DNA from: Acidobacteriota bacterium
Lineage (GTDB): Bacteria; Acidobacteriota; Terriglobia; Versatilivoradales; Versatilivoraceae
Reading direction: 5' to 3'
DNA length: 54,169 nucleotides
Assembly (NCBI GenBank): GCA_022821775.1
Contig: JAJECY010000048.1
Coordinates: 1 to 54,169, forward strand
Part shown: positions 8,785 to 19,610 of the stretch, piece by piece
How the letters are laid out: the number at the start of each line of letters is the position of its first letter
Position numbering within the stretch: the stretch's first letter is position 1
The notes under the pieces: generated by a model
Told to the model about the DNA's origin: nothing
The model's input: the letters and a program-made list of their open reading frames with translations, nothing else
Databases searched by the model: none
Translations under genes and position numbers: made by a program

Positions 8785-9711
8785 ATGGTCCACCACCACC
8801 ACCATCCAGGCGCGGGGCATGCCGATCGGGACGCTTCGCCTCTCAGGGCGCTGCGCATCGCCTTGGTGCTCACCACCACGTTTCTGGTGATCGAGTTTCT
8901 GGGTGGGCTCTATACCCGGAGCCTGGCGCTCATTGCCGACTCGGGACACATGCTGGTGGATTCCGCCGCTCTGGGCCTGAGCCTGTTCGCGCTCTGGTGC
9001 GCCGGCCGGCCGGCTACCGCCTCCAAGACCTACGGGTATCACCGGGCTGAGATTCTGGCGGCTCTGCTGAATGGAGTGACCCTGGTGGTGGTTTCCCTGG
9101 GGATCCTCTACGAGGCCTACCACCGGCTCTTGAATCCTCAGGAAGTCAAGAGTGGATGGATGCTGCTGATCGCCTCGATGGGGTTGGCCGTCAACCTGGC
9201 GAGCGCCTATTTTCTGCATGGCTCCCAATCCGCCAGTCTGAACGTTCGGGGCGCCTTTCTGCATGTGGCCGGAGACGCCCTGAGCTCGGTGGGCGCCATT
9301 GTCGCCGGCATCCTGATGGCTTACAAGCAGTGGTACCTGGCCGATCCCCTGGCCAGCATCGTGGTGGCCTCCCTCATCCTCTTCAACGCCTGGAGACTGG
9401 TCAGGGACTCGGTCAACATCCTGCTGGAGTCGACTCCCGGACACATCGACCTGGCTGCCGTTCGGGAGGAGTTGTGCCGGGTCGAGGGCGTGGACTCGAT
9501 CCACGATCTGCATGTGTGGACCTTGAACTCGGGGTTTTACGCCATGAGCTGCCACGCGGTGCTGTCCGGCGGCCAGGGAAACCATCAGGTCCTGGAGAGG
9601 CTCAGCGCCATCGTGCGCGATCGGTTTCAGATCGAGCACTCCACGATCCAGCTCGAGGAGCGGAGCCTGGAGCACGAGGAGATGGGAACCTGTCATTCCG
9701 TGGTCGGTTGA
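8785..9711 (+). CDS. Cation diffusion facilitator (CDF) family metal efflux protein, CzcD/ZitB-like
   Basis: 308 aa, typical for the zinc-type CDF group. Six hydrophobic segments lie between about residues 20 and 210. The metal site has the paired motifs HMLVD in TM2 (within ADSGHMLVDSAALG) and HVAGD in TM5 (within LHVAGDALSSVGA), as expected for a proton-coupled Zn/Co/Cd exporter. The N terminus is histidine-rich (MVHHHHHPGAGHADRD), a likely cytoplasmic metal-binding tail. A C-terminal cytoplasmic domain (about 215-300) includes HDLHVWTLNSGFYAMSCHAVL. The gene stands alone. Substrate specificity cannot be read from sequence. Confidence 0.93.
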   Translation: MVHHHHHPGAGHADRDASPLRALRIALVLTTTFLVIEFLGGLYTRSLALIADSGHMLVDSAALGLSLFALWCAGRPATASKTYGYHRAEILAALLNGVTLVVVSLGILYEAYHRLLNPQEVKSGWMLLIASMGLAVNLASAYFLHGSQSASLNVRGAFLHVAGDALSSVGAIVAGILMAYKQWYLADPLASIVVASLILFNAWRLVRDSVNILLESTPGHIDLAAVREELCRVEGVDSIHDLHVWTLNSGFYAMSCHAVLSGGQGNHQVLERLSAIVRDRFQIEHSTIQLEERSLEHEEMGTCHSVVG

Positions 9712-9738
9712 ATCGATCCAAAAATAAAGCCGGCCATG

Positions 9739-9767
9739 TTGACAGGACCGGGTGGCGGACGGAAAAT
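9739..9767 (+). promoter_or_regulatory. Candidate sigma-70 promoter for mutS2
   Basis: TTGACA at 9739-9744 matches the -35 consensus exactly. A 17-base spacer leads to GAAAAT at 9762-9767 (four of six matches to TATAAT). The mutS2 ATG is 29 bases further on. Confidence 0.5.
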
Positions 9768-9796
9768 TAAGGATTTTGAATTTTCTCTGATTTTCA

Positions 9797-12187
9797 ATGA
9801 CCGTTTACGATCTGGATGTCCTGGACTTTCGAGACCTGAAGCGGGTCATCGCCGGGTTTGCCGATTGTCCCCTGGGCTCCCAGCGGTTTGACGGGCTGAT
9901 CCCCGCCGGGGACCTGGGCGAACTCCGCAAGCAACTCCGAATGGTGCGCGAGTGCCTGGAGATGCTGGAGTCGGGGCAACCCCTGCGGTTCCACCGGGTG
10001 GTGGAGGTGGGCCCGATCTTCGGCAGGCTCGGCGTGCAGGGCGCCGTCCTGGAGCCTGGCGAAATCCGGAGGGTCCTCGAACTGGCCGAGGTGGCCGTGG
10101 CCGGTCGCAAGGCTCTTGAGGCCGCCGGCCGCCAGTTCCCGGCTCTCTCCGGCCTGGCTTGCAGCCTGGTCGGCGACCTGAGCGGACTGATATCCCAACT
10201 GGCCGGAAAGATCGGTCCCACGGGCGAGCTTGAAGATGGAGCCAGTCCCCGGTTGCGGACCCTGAGGCGGCAGGTAGCCGGCCTCAGATCCCGCATCTGC
10301 CGTTCATTGGTCAACCTGTTGCGGGAAGGAGAGAAGACCGGCTCGCCGCAGGATGAGGTGGTGACCGTCCGAAACGAGCGGTTCGTCATCCCGGTGCGCA
10401 CCGATCGCAGGAGGACGTTTCCCGGTGTCGTCCACGGGAGCAGCTCCAGCGGCTCGACCCTGTTCATTGAACCGTTGCAGAGTGTCGAACTCAATAACCG
10501 GCTGATCCAGCTCAAGGAACAGGTTGCTGAAGAGGTTCTTCGCGTCCTTCGGGCGCTGACCCAGGCCATCGGGCAGCATCTGCGGGAGTTGCAGGCGGCG
10601 GCCCGGTTTGTCGGTATTCTCGATTTCAGCTTCGCCAAGGCCCGTTTCTGCCGGAAGTTTCAATGCGTATTTCCCGAGCTCGAGGCGGGCCCGGTCCTTG
10701 AGATCGAGAGAGGGCGCCACCCCCTGCTGGAGATGCATCTGAAGGAGCAGGGACGGGAGATTGTTCCCGTATCGGTAAACCTGGGGGAACGCAGCCAGGT
10801 CCTGGTGATCAGCGGCCCCAATGCCGGCGGTAAGACGGTTGCCCTCAAGACCGTCGGCATGTTGACCCTGATGGCGCTTTCGGGTATTCCCGTTCCCGCC
10901 GCATCGGCCCGGATCGGCCTGTTCCGGCGGATATTCGCCGATATCGGCGACCGCCAGTCCATGACCGATGACCTGAGCACCTTCTCGGCCCATCTCGGAA
11001 AGATCCGCAGCATCCTGGAGGAGGTCAGGCCTCCGGCCCTGGTGCTGCTCGACGAGTTGGGTACGGGCACCGACCCGGGCGAGGGGGCCGCTCTGGGCAC
11101 CGCCATTCTGGAGGAGCTCCGCTCTCGAGGCATCCTGACCGTGATCACCACCCACCTCAACGGGCTCAAGAGATATGCCTTTCAGACCGAGCGGGTCGTC
11201 AATGCCAGTGTGGAGTTCGAGCAGGCCGACCTGCGTCCCACCTACCGGCTGATCCAGGGAGTTCCCGGCAACAGCAGCGGGATCGACATGGCCAGTCAGC
11301 TCGGACTTCCGGAACCGTTGGTGGCCCGCGCCCGAGGGCTGGTTTCCCAACCGGAGCGGGAGGTTGCCGGATACGCTCGGGCGCTCGCCCGTCAGCTCAC
11401 GGAGGCCGCCCGGCTTCGGAACCAACTGGAGTTGGAACAGGCGGCGCTGAAGGATCGGAGGGTGGAGCTTGAAAAAAAGCAGCGGGACCTGGAAGAATCC
11501 AGCAGCCGGGAGATTGCCCGCTTCCGCAAGCAGGCGCGCCGACGCTTCGAGAAAGAGGCGTCGCAACTCCTGCAGGGTTTCCGGGACCGGTTTGAAGAGG
11601 CCAGGCTGAGAAGCGAAGTTCGCAGAAGGTCCAGGGATCTGGAAGAGGTCCAGGTCAACGGCTCCCGGCCGGCCGAAAGCGCCGGCCCCGGGATGCCGGA
11701 GAGAGAGAAAGCCCCCGCGCAGGGAATTCGAGCCGGAGTCCGGGTCAAAGTGGCCCGTCTGGGTTCGATCGGCACCGTCACGGGACCCAGAGGGGAAGGC
11801 TCTTGGGAAGTGGAGGTGGGCGCCTTGAAGTGCCTGTTGAAGGGTGAGGAGCTGGAACCCCTGCTGCTGGACGGCGGTCCGCCCCCGCCGGCCCGGGAAG
11901 GCACGCGCGGGATCTCGGTCCGGTTTCAGTCCGGGGAACTGCCTTCCAACGAGATCAACCTGGTCGGTTGCACGGCGGACGAGGCCATTCGGAGGGCCGA
12001 CAAGTTTCTGGACAGCGCGCTGCTGGCTTCCCTGTCTCCGGTTCGCCTGATTCATGGCAGCGGAATGGGCGTGTTGCGCCGGGCCATTTCCGAGTGGCTT
12101 TCCGACCAGTCCCATGTTTCCGAATTTCATCCGGCTGCATCCGATGAGGGAGGAAACGGAGTGACGGTGGTCTCTCTCCAGGTCTGA
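9797..12187 (+). CDS. mutS2: Endonuclease MutS2
   Basis: 796 aa, full length. The N-terminal core and clamp domains lead into a MutS-type ATPase: Walker A SGPNAGGKTVALKT (about residues 338-352), the segment DIGDRQSMTDDLSTFSAHL, and Walker B LVLLDELGTGTDP. A long coiled coil (about 510-620) follows. A C-terminal Smr nuclease domain (about 715-796) carries the family pattern NLVGCTADEAI and HGSGMGVLRRAI. The mismatch-binding domain of MutS is absent. MutS2 limits recombination in some bacteria and acts on collided ribosomes in Bacillus; its role here is not defined. Confidence 0.96.
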   Translation: MTVYDLDVLDFRDLKRVIAGFADCPLGSQRFDGLIPAGDLGELRKQLRMVRECLEMLESGQPLRFHRVVEVGPIFGRLGVQGAVLEPGEIRRVLELAEVAVAGRKALEAAGRQFPALSGLACSLVGDLSGLISQLAGKIGPTGELEDGASPRLRTLRRQVAGLRSRICRSLVNLLREGEKTGSPQDEVVTVRNERFVIPVRTDRRRTFPGVVHGSSSSGSTLFIEPLQSVELNNRLIQLKEQVAEEVLRVLRALTQAIGQHLRELQAAARFVGILDFSFAKARFCRKFQCVFPELEAGPVLEIERGRHPLLEMHLKEQGREIVPVSVNLGERSQVLVISGPNAGGKTVALKTVGMLTLMALSGIPVPAASARIGLFRRIFADIGDRQSMTDDLSTFSAHLGKIRSILEEVRPPALVLLDELGTGTDPGEGAALGTAILEELRSRGILTVITTHLNGLKRYAFQTERVVNASVEFEQADLRPTYRLIQGVPGNSSGIDMASQLGLPEPLVARARGLVSQPEREVAGYARALARQLTEAARLRNQLELEQAALKDRRVELEKKQRDLEESSSREIARFRKQARRRFEKEASQLLQGFRDRFEEARLRSEVRRRSRDLEEVQVNGSRPAESAGPGMPEREKAPAQGIRAGVRVKVARLGSIGTVTGPRGEGSWEVEVGALKCLLKGEELEPLLLDGGPPPPAREGTRGISVRFQSGELPSNEINLVGCTADEAIRRADKFLDSALLASLSPVRLIHGSGMGVLRRAISEWLSDQSHVSEFHPAASDEGGNGVTVVSLQV

Positions 12188-12249
12188 CCCGAACCGCGGC
12201 GGGTCCGGACCCGGCGGAAAATGCGGGCGGGTGTTACGGTGAGGTGAGC

Positions 12250-13989
12250 ATGAGCTTGGCCGGCGATGGGATCGACCGGGTGAAGAGCGCTGCCGACCTG
12301 GTGCAGATCGTCGGAGAACATGTCCGGCTGCGCAAGTCGGGGAGCAACTTCATCGGGCTCTGTCCCTTTCACTCCGAGAAGACGCCTTCCTTTCACGTCC
12401 ACGCGGAACGGCAATTCTTCTACTGTTTCGGCTGCCACGCCAAGGGAGATGTGATCCACTTCGTGGAAAAGATAGAGGGTTTGACTTTCGCGGATGCCCT
12501 TCGATGGCTGGGAGAGCGGTACGGCATCCCGGTAGGCAGCCGGAGCCCCTCGAGCGAACGCAAGGCCGGCGAGCGGCGAATTCTTCTTGAGATTCAGGCC
12601 AGGGCCGGCCGCTACTTCCGCCGGGAATTGACCGGCGGTGCAGCCCCGCGGGCCCAGCGGTATCTGGAGGATCGGGGTCTGACCCCCGAGATCCAGAAGC
12701 GGTTCGGCATCGGCTACGCTCCCGGCCGCTCCGATCGACTTCTGAAGGAACTGAGCGCCGCCCATTCCCTGGACCAGTTGCGTCTCAGCGGGCTGATTCA
12801 GCGAAACGAGCGGGATTCCAGCCATTACGCCCGTTTTCGGGGCCGGGTGATGTTTCCCATCTGGAACGAGGCAGGTAAAATCGTGGGTTTTGGGGGCAGG
12901 GCATTGGGAGAGGAGCAGCCCAAGTACCTGAACTCGCCCGAAACGCCCCTGTACAACAAGAGCGGGGTCCTCTACGCCCTCAACCTGGCCCGGGAAACCA
13001 TCCGAAGGCAGGGCCGGGCCGTTCTGGTCGAGGGCTACATGGACTGTATCGCACTGCACCAGGCCGGGGTCGGCAATGCGGTCGCGGTCTGCGGCACCAG
13101 TCTGACCGAGTCCCAGGTCCGCTTGCTGGGCCGCTTCACCAAGAAGGTGGTGGTGAATTTCGATCCCGACGAAGCCGGGGATTCGGCAACCCTTCGATCG
13201 CTGGCCGTCCTGTCGCAAGGCGGTTTCGGCGTGCGTGTCCTGGCCCTGCCCGACCGGCTCGACCCCGATGCCTATATTCGCCGGCATGGCGTGGCCGCCT
13301 ACAGGGAACTGCTGGAGAGGGCGCCCACCGACTTCGAACACCTGCTGGCGCGCGCTCGGGACAAGCATCGGCTGGAGACCATCGAGGGGAAGGTCGCCGC
13401 CATCGAAGAGTTGCTGCCCTACCTGGCGCGGGTTTCCAACCGCATAGAGCGGGAGGAGAAGACTCGCAGGGTGGCGGAGTATTTCCGGGTGGAGGAAGAC
13501 GCGGTTCGCGAGGAGCTGCGCAAGGCGGCCGGCGGCGGCCGCGGGAAACTGGAACTGGGACGTTCCCGCAAGCCGTCCCTGAGTCCGGCCGAGCGGCAAC
13601 TGATCAAGGTCATTCTGGACCTCGATCGGGAGGCCGGCCGCATCGTGGATCAACTGGACCGCTCGAAGGTTCACGTGGGAATGGAGTCGGAAGTCGTCTT
13701 TAGCGCCATGGTTGCTCTCTACAGGAAAGAGGGGCGGGTCGAGGCGGAGCGCCTGCGGGAGTCGCTTCCCGGGGACCGCGAGCAGAATTGGATCAGCGAA
13801 GCCGTTTTTGAGGAGGGAGATCAGCAGCAGGTCGACGGTTGTCTGAAGTGGCTGGAGCGCAGAAAGGTGCAACGGGAGGTTGCCCGGCTGCAACAGCAGA
13901 TCGAACAGGCTGACCGCGCCAAGGACATTGAACTTGTTGCCAGTCTTGATTCAAAAAAAGTCAAACTCATCTTGTCCATCGCCGGCTGA
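12250..13989 (+). CDS. dnaG: DNA primase DnaG
   Basis: 579 aa, slightly short for the family (about 600). It makes RNA primers at the replication fork. The N-terminal CHC2 zinc finger is visible (CPFHSEKTPSFH then YCFGCHAKGD, about residues 37-65). The TOPRIM catalytic core has VLVEGYMDCIALHQAG near 260 and the acidic FDPDEAGDSA near 308. The remainder is the helicase-binding C-terminal domain. The ATG at 12250 is preferred over the in-frame GTG at 12244 because GAGGTGA (12241-12247) is a good ribosome-binding site for it. rpoD follows 36 bases later, forming the classic macromolecular-synthesis pair. Confidence 0.95.
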   Translation: MSLAGDGIDRVKSAADLVQIVGEHVRLRKSGSNFIGLCPFHSEKTPSFHVHAERQFFYCFGCHAKGDVIHFVEKIEGLTFADALRWLGERYGIPVGSRSPSSERKAGERRILLEIQARAGRYFRRELTGGAAPRAQRYLEDRGLTPEIQKRFGIGYAPGRSDRLLKELSAAHSLDQLRLSGLIQRNERDSSHYARFRGRVMFPIWNEAGKIVGFGGRALGEEQPKYLNSPETPLYNKSGVLYALNLARETIRRQGRAVLVEGYMDCIALHQAGVGNAVAVCGTSLTESQVRLLGRFTKKVVVNFDPDEAGDSATLRSLAVLSQGGFGVRVLALPDRLDPDAYIRRHGVAAYRELLERAPTDFEHLLARARDKHRLETIEGKVAAIEELLPYLARVSNRIEREEKTRRVAEYFRVEEDAVREELRKAAGGGRGKLELGRSRKPSLSPAERQLIKVILDLDREAGRIVDQLDRSKVHVGMESEVVFSAMVALYRKEGRVEAERLRESLPGDREQNWISEAVFEEGDQQQVDGCLKWLERRKVQREVARLQQQIEQADRAKDIELVASLDSKKVKLILSIAG

Positions 13990-14025
13990 GGGCGATCACG
14001 GTTACTTTGGCCTGCAGGGAGACGG

Positions 14026-15786
<1,761 letters not shown>

Positions 15787-15881
15787 GACGCCGGAACCGG
15801 TGTCCTGTCTCGGAAGCAGGATCGGGCAGCCCCCGTCCCGAGACGGAACCCAAGCGGTGGACCATCCCTGTTTTCCAGTTT

Positions 15882-15958
15882 GGGCCCATAGCTCAGTTGG
15901 TTAGAGCCGCCGGCTCATAACCGGCCGGTCGTAGGTTCGAGTCCTACTGGGCCCACCA
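15882..15958 (+). tRNA. tRNA with CAT anticodon, probably tRNA-Ile2 (lysidine type); tRNA-Met possible
   Basis: 77 bases with an encoded CCA end. The acceptor stem pairs GGGCCCA with TGGGCCC. The D arm is GCTC-AGTTGGTTA-GAGC. The anticodon stem GCCGG/CCGGC encloses the loop CTCATAA, giving anticodon CAT. The T arm is GTAGG-TTCGAGT-CCTAC. The loop and the T arm resemble Ile2 tRNAs whose C34 becomes lysidine and which read AUA. An initiator tRNA is excluded because the first acceptor pair is a normal G-C and the anticodon stem lacks three consecutive G-C pairs. TilS recognition elements would settle Ile2 versus elongator Met. Confidence 0.93.
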
Positions 15959-15980
15959 TTTCTCCCTGACAGATTCATTC

Positions 15981-16721
15981 ATGCATCCGGATATGGAAAA
16001 ACTCATCGAGCTTCAAGAGCTCGAAACTCGAATCCGGCATGCCACCGGCAGGCTTGAGCAGCTTCCCCGGGACATTGCCGCCATGGAAGAGCAATTGGGT
16101 GCAACCAGGAGCCTGCTGGACCGGCAGCAGGCGGCCTCGGATCGAACTGCCGCCGAGCGGCGCCAACTCGAAGGGGAAATACAGATCATCGAAGACAGGA
16201 TTTCCAAGTACCGCTCCCAGCTTTCCGATGTGAAGACCAACGAACAGTACAAGGCGCTCCTGCACGAAATCGACTTTCACGGTGAGCGAATCGGCAAGAT
16301 GGAGGACGAGATCCTGGTCAATATGGAAAAGGAGGAGGATCTGAGGGAGGAACGCCTCCTGCTGGAGCAGCAGCTTCAGAAGGAAAGTGCCCGGGTCGAT
16401 CGGGAAACGCAGGCGGTGCGAAAAGAGATCGAGGAGACCGGAACCGAGTTGGACCGCCTCCGGGGAGAGGCCGATGCCCTGATTGCCTTGATTGACCCTG
16501 AGATTTACGGCACCTATCGCAAGATAGCTGCGGTCCGCAAGGGTGTGGCTCTGGCTCGAGCCGGGGAGAACTGCCGGGGATGTAACGTGCGGATTCGTCC
16601 CAGTGTGCTCGGGCAGGTCATGGCCGGGAAGCAGATCGTATACTGCGACACTTGCGCCCGCCTTCTCTACTGGGAGGCGGACCCGTCCATTGAATCGAAA
16701 CAGGAGGGAAGTAGCGGTTGA
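15981..16721 (+). CDS. C4-type zinc ribbon, coiled-coil protein (COG1579 family)
   Basis: 246 aa. Residues 1-190 are a long, highly charged coiled coil starting MEKLIELQELETRI, with the family-typical stretch KTNEQYKALLHEI near residue 90. A C-terminal zinc ribbon (about 197-227) has two CxxC pairs, CRGC and CDTC, separated by about 25 residues. The family is widespread in bacteria, is often next to an RNase HI-like gene, and has no settled function; nucleic-acid binding is a common guess. Its TGA overlaps the TTG start of the next gene, so the two are translationally coupled. The tRNA lies just upstream. Confidence 0.88.
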   Translation: MHPDMEKLIELQELETRIRHATGRLEQLPRDIAAMEEQLGATRSLLDRQQAASDRTAAERRQLEGEIQIIEDRISKYRSQLSDVKTNEQYKALLHEIDFHGERIGKMEDEILVNMEKEEDLREERLLLEQQLQKESARVDRETQAVRKEIEETGTELDRLRGEADALIALIDPEIYGTYRKIAAVRKGVALARAGENCRGCNVRIRPSVLGQVMAGKQIVYCDTCARLLYWEADPSIESKQEGSSG

Positions 16722-17131
16722 AATGCCTGATGGCCTACGTCGACGGCGGATCGCGCGGCAATCCCGGGCCCGCCGGCTACGGGGCTCACATCCTGGATGG
16801 AGAGGGTAAAGTGCTGGCAAACCTCTCCGGTTGCCTGGGAGTCCGCAGCAACAACTACGCCGAATACGCGGGGCTGATTGCGGCACTCGACTACGCCCTC
16901 GCCAACCGTTTCGAGAAAGTGACCGTCTTTGCCGATTCGGAGCTCATGGTTCGGCAGATCGGCGGAGTCTACAAGGTCAGAAGTCCCAACCTCATCGGTT
17001 CCTTTCGGCAGGCTCGCGCCCTGATCGGCCGGCTCAAGGCATTCTCCATCCGGCACGTCCCTCGTTCCCGGAATCGGGAGGCCGACCGCCTGGCCAACCT
17101 GGCCATGGACAGGCAGGCCCGTCGAACGTGA
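16718..17131 (+). CDS. RNase HI-like protein
   Basis: 137 aa. The RNase H fold is clear: YVDGGSRGNPGPAGYG (first catalytic Asp), NNYAEYAGLIAALDYAL (catalytic Glu), ADSELMVRQI (Asp) and a C-terminal NREADRLANLAM (Asp). It would cut RNA in RNA-DNA hybrids. The start is TTG at 16718, inside the preceding stop (TTGA), with AGGAGGG about ten bases upstream. The stop abuts the mqnA stop on the other strand with no spacer. The protein resembles the compact RNase HI group found with COG1579 genes rather than E. coli RnhA. Confidence 0.9.
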   Translation: MKCLMAYVDGGSRGNPGPAGYGAHILDGEGKVLANLSGCLGVRSNNYAEYAGLIAALDYALANRFEKVTVFADSELMVRQIGGVYKVRSPNLIGSFRQARALIGRLKAFSIRHVPRSRNREADRLANLAMDRQARRT

Positions 17132-17923
17132 CTATCGGACGAATTGCAGGGGCCTGGTTTCCGAGATCAGCTTCATCTCCCTGGCCAGCCGGTAGAAGTG
17201 GAGCAACCCGTCCAGGTTTTCCTCGTCCAGCGAGTAGTCGATGCACCGGGTAAGGTAGGAACGGATCTGCTCGGTGGGTATCCGCAGTTGGCGAGACTGC
17301 TGGCGGACAATATCTTCCAGGTGTGCCAGACCGTAGCGGAAGGATTCCTCGAAGGGGGAACCGTCCTGCAGCCCGCTTTCCGCGCGGCAGGCCCAGAAGG
17401 CAAACACAAAGGGCTTGCCGGTCTCCTCCAGCCATGCCTCCGACAGATCGTAGCGGAACAGGCCGGCGGTATCGGCCGTCAGGGCGGCGTCGCCGATCAG
17501 AAGGGCGGCGTCACGCCGGCGCAGCATGGAGGCCAGTTCCGGCTCGTGGGAATAGAGGGCCGGATCGAGTTGATATCTCATCCGGAGCCATATTCTGAGG
17601 AGGGCTACCGAGGTTCTCGAGGATCGATCCAGGGCGACGGTCCTGATCCGGGACAGCGGCACTTTGCTGACCAGCAGGACGCTTCGGACGCTTCCCTTGG
17701 ACGCCACTGAAAGATTGGGGATGATTCTGAGGTTCGGGATGCGCTGGTATTCGATGGCGGGTATCAGACCGATATCGACCGATCCGGCCGCTATCTTGTC
17801 GGCGCACAGCGCGGGTGGCGAGAAGTCCAGCTCGAAACGGTCTTCCGGCCGGTTTTGGATAAAGCCCCAGGACAGCGGCAGCGCATTGAGGTAGCCGACG
17901 ATCGAGAGCTTGAGTTTCCTCAC
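17132..17923 (-). CDS. mqnA: Menaquinone biosynthesis protein MqnA (chorismate dehydratase)
   Basis: 263 aa, full length. It converts chorismate to 3-enolpyruvoylbenzoate, the first step of the futalosine route to menaquinone. Visible family features are the N-terminal VGYLNALPLSWG, the substrate-site segment AAGSVDIGLIPAIEYQR (about residues 46-62), and ALLIGDAAL near 140. The fold is that of periplasmic binding proteins. MqnD is related but usually lacks the N-terminal YLNALP pattern. The gene is alone, converges head-on with the RNase HI-like gene, and is preceded by a repeat-bearing gap. Confidence 0.9.
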   Translation of the reverse strand: MRKLKLSIVGYLNALPLSWGFIQNRPEDRFELDFSPPALCADKIAAGSVDIGLIPAIEYQRIPNLRIIPNLSVASKGSVRSVLLVSKVPLSRIRTVALDRSSRTSVALLRIWLRMRYQLDPALYSHEPELASMLRRRDAALLIGDAALTADTAGLFRYDLSEAWLEETGKPFVFAFWACRAESGLQDGSPFEESFRYGLAHLEDIVRQQSRQLRIPTEQIRSYLTRCIDYSLDEENLDGLLHFYRLAREMKLISETRPLQFVR

Positions 17924-18037
17924 GTGGATATTCTAGCCCGCATTTCCCGCCAGGACGCACCTGTATTGTTGGAGACGGTCTGTTTTCAAACCGTTGAGTC
18001 TTTTGCAAGATTCCGCAGGTAGGGGATGTCGTGAATA

Positions 18038-18153
18038 GGGGACGTTGTTGAATTACTGGAATAACTTCGATCAGCCGCTGCCGATTGGCATTGATTCAAT
18101 AACGTCTCCTACGGGCTCTTCCCAAGTTATTCCAGTAATTCAACAACGTCCCC
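18038..18153. repeat. Perfect 30-bp inverted repeat around a 56-base spacer
   Basis: The left arm 18038-18067 begins GGGGACGTTGTTGAATTACT. The right arm 18124-18153 is its exact reverse complement and ends CAACAACGTCCCC. The spacer contains AACGTCTCCTACGGGCTC (18101-18118), which recurs inverted with one indel at 44581-44601. Nothing in it codes for protein. The form fits a small non-autonomous element or REP-like hairpin; no transposase lies nearby. The rest of 17924-18348 holds a CACAGGATG-type repeat fragment (18186-18210) and no gene. Confidence 0.85.
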
Positions 18154-18309
18154 AGCGCTCGACGACGAATTTTGCAAAAGGCTTATGGATGCACAGGATG
18201 CGCAGGATTTTTCGGGAAGCGGCCTTCTTGAATCGACGATGCCGGACCGGGCCCGGGCGATCCCGGGAGCGGGAGGGGGAGAAACCTGCAGCGGCGGGAG
18301 CTTTTCCAG

Positions 18310-18344
18310 TATAATTCCAGTCACGTAGTCGTTCAGCCCGGAGG
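18310..18344 (+). promoter_or_regulatory. -10 element and ribosome-binding site of the S41 peptidase gene
   Basis: TATAAT at 18310-18315 is a perfect -10; no clear -35 is visible. GGAGG at 18340-18344 sits four bases before the ATG at 18349 and fixes the start. Confidence 0.5.
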
Positions 18345-18348
18345 TAAA

Positions 18349-19563
18349 ATGAGCTACCGCAACAAGTTCCTGGTGATTCTGGTCTCAACCGTGCTGGTGT
18401 TCTATTCCGTGGTGGGAGGTCTGCTGGGGAGAGATGGCGGGGGCGAGGGCTATGCGCCACTCAGCATCTTTATCGAAGTGCTGGGCAAGATCCAGGGGGT
18501 CTACGTGGAGGATCCGAATCTCTCCAAGGTGATGCACGGGGCCCTGCTGGGCCTGCTGGAGTCTCTGGACCCCTACAGCACCTATCTGACGGCTGAGGAG
18601 TATCGCCGATACCAGAGGACCAGGTCCAGCGGCGACGGCGACATCGGACTGGATCTGTCCAAGGAAAGGTCGCTCGGGTATATCCGGGTCATTCACCCCA
18701 TCGAAGGGAGCGCGGCGGAAGAGTCGGGGGTGAAACCGGGCGATATCATCGAGTCCATCGATGGAGTCACCACTCGCAATATCGGCCTGGTTCAGGCCGG
18801 GTACCTGCTTTCCGGGGAAATCGGTTCCAAGGTGGAACTCAAGATTCGGAGGCTGGGACGATCCGAGCCGCTGCTGATGTCGGTGTCGAGGGAGCGTGGC
18901 CAGTCCCCTTCAGTCCGGGGGCGCCTGCTGAAAGGCGACGTTGGCTACCTGCGTATTCCCCGCTTTGTGGAAGGAGTGAGCGCCGCCACGCGTGAAAAAC
19001 TGAAGAGCCTGGAATCCCAGGGGGCCCGCAAGCTCGTGCTGGATCTCCGCAATTGCGGGGGTGAGGCCTTTGAGGAGGGGGTCGGAGTGGCCAATCTGTT
19101 CCTGGACCACGGGGTGATCGCCTATTCCGAGGGGCAGAAGTCTCCCAGGAAGGAGTTCGTGGCCGACCCGGGCAAGGTCGCCTCCAGTTTGCCGCTGGCG
19201 GTGCTTCAGAACCTGGGCAGCGCCTCGGCGGCCGAGATCGTGTCGGTGGCCATCAAGGAAAACCGAAGAGGAGACATCGTCGGTGTCCGCAGCTTCGGCA
19301 AGGCCTCCGTTCAAGAGCTCTTTGCCCTTCCCGGAGGTGCGGCCGTGTTGCTTTCGGTCTACAAGTACTACTCTCAATCGGGTCAGGTGATACAGGCCCG
19401 AGGCGTGGCTCCCGACCACGAAGTGACCGGAGCTTCAGTCCATCCCGTCTCCGGAAAGGCTCCCGATGGACCCGATTCCGGACCGAAAGAAGAAGACCTG
19501 CAACTCAAAAAGGCCATCGAGATTCTCAACTCCCCCGCCGTCCCCGAGCGTGAGGCTGCCTGA
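18349..19563 (+). CDS. S41 family C-terminal processing peptidase (CtpA/Prc type)
   Basis: 404 aa. An N-terminal membrane segment (residues 8-26, FLVILVSTVLVFYSVVGGLL) exports or anchors it in the periplasm. A PDZ domain (about 95-180) includes SLGYIRVIHPIEGSAAEESG and KPGDIIESIDGV. The protease core has GDVGYLRIPRFVEG, DLRNCGGEAFEEGVGVANLF, the catalytic serine in NLGSASAAEIVS (about residue 292) and the lysine in SFGKASVQ about 25 residues later, a Ser-Lys dyad. It probably trims C termini of envelope proteins. A good ribosome-binding site precedes it, and composite repeats flank it on both sides. Confidence 0.93.
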   Translation: MSYRNKFLVILVSTVLVFYSVVGGLLGRDGGGEGYAPLSIFIEVLGKIQGVYVEDPNLSKVMHGALLGLLESLDPYSTYLTAEEYRRYQRTRSSGDGDIGLDLSKERSLGYIRVIHPIEGSAAEESGVKPGDIIESIDGVTTRNIGLVQAGYLLSGEIGSKVELKIRRLGRSEPLLMSVSRERGQSPSVRGRLLKGDVGYLRIPRFVEGVSAATREKLKSLESQGARKLVLDLRNCGGEAFEEGVGVANLFLDHGVIAYSEGQKSPRKEFVADPGKVASSLPLAVLQNLGSASAAEIVSVAIKENRRGDIVGVRSFGKASVQELFALPGGAAVLLSVYKYYSQSGQVIQARGVAPDHEVTGASVHPVSGKAPDGPDSGPKEEDLQLKKAIEILNSPAVPEREAA

Positions 19564-19610
19564 TCCACGGGATTCGGGCAAGCAGAGCCCCCGCCCCCCG
19601 ACCACGGGGT

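Noticed and set aside
15807-15844. GTCTCGG/CCGAGAC hairpin after rpoD
   Set aside because: A large loop and no T run; too weak to call a terminator.
17965-18025. tRNA-like stem ACGGT...ACCGT with TTTTCAA loop
   Set aside because: No acceptor stem, D arm or T arm could be paired; the loop size is wrong for tRNA, including selenocysteine tRNA.
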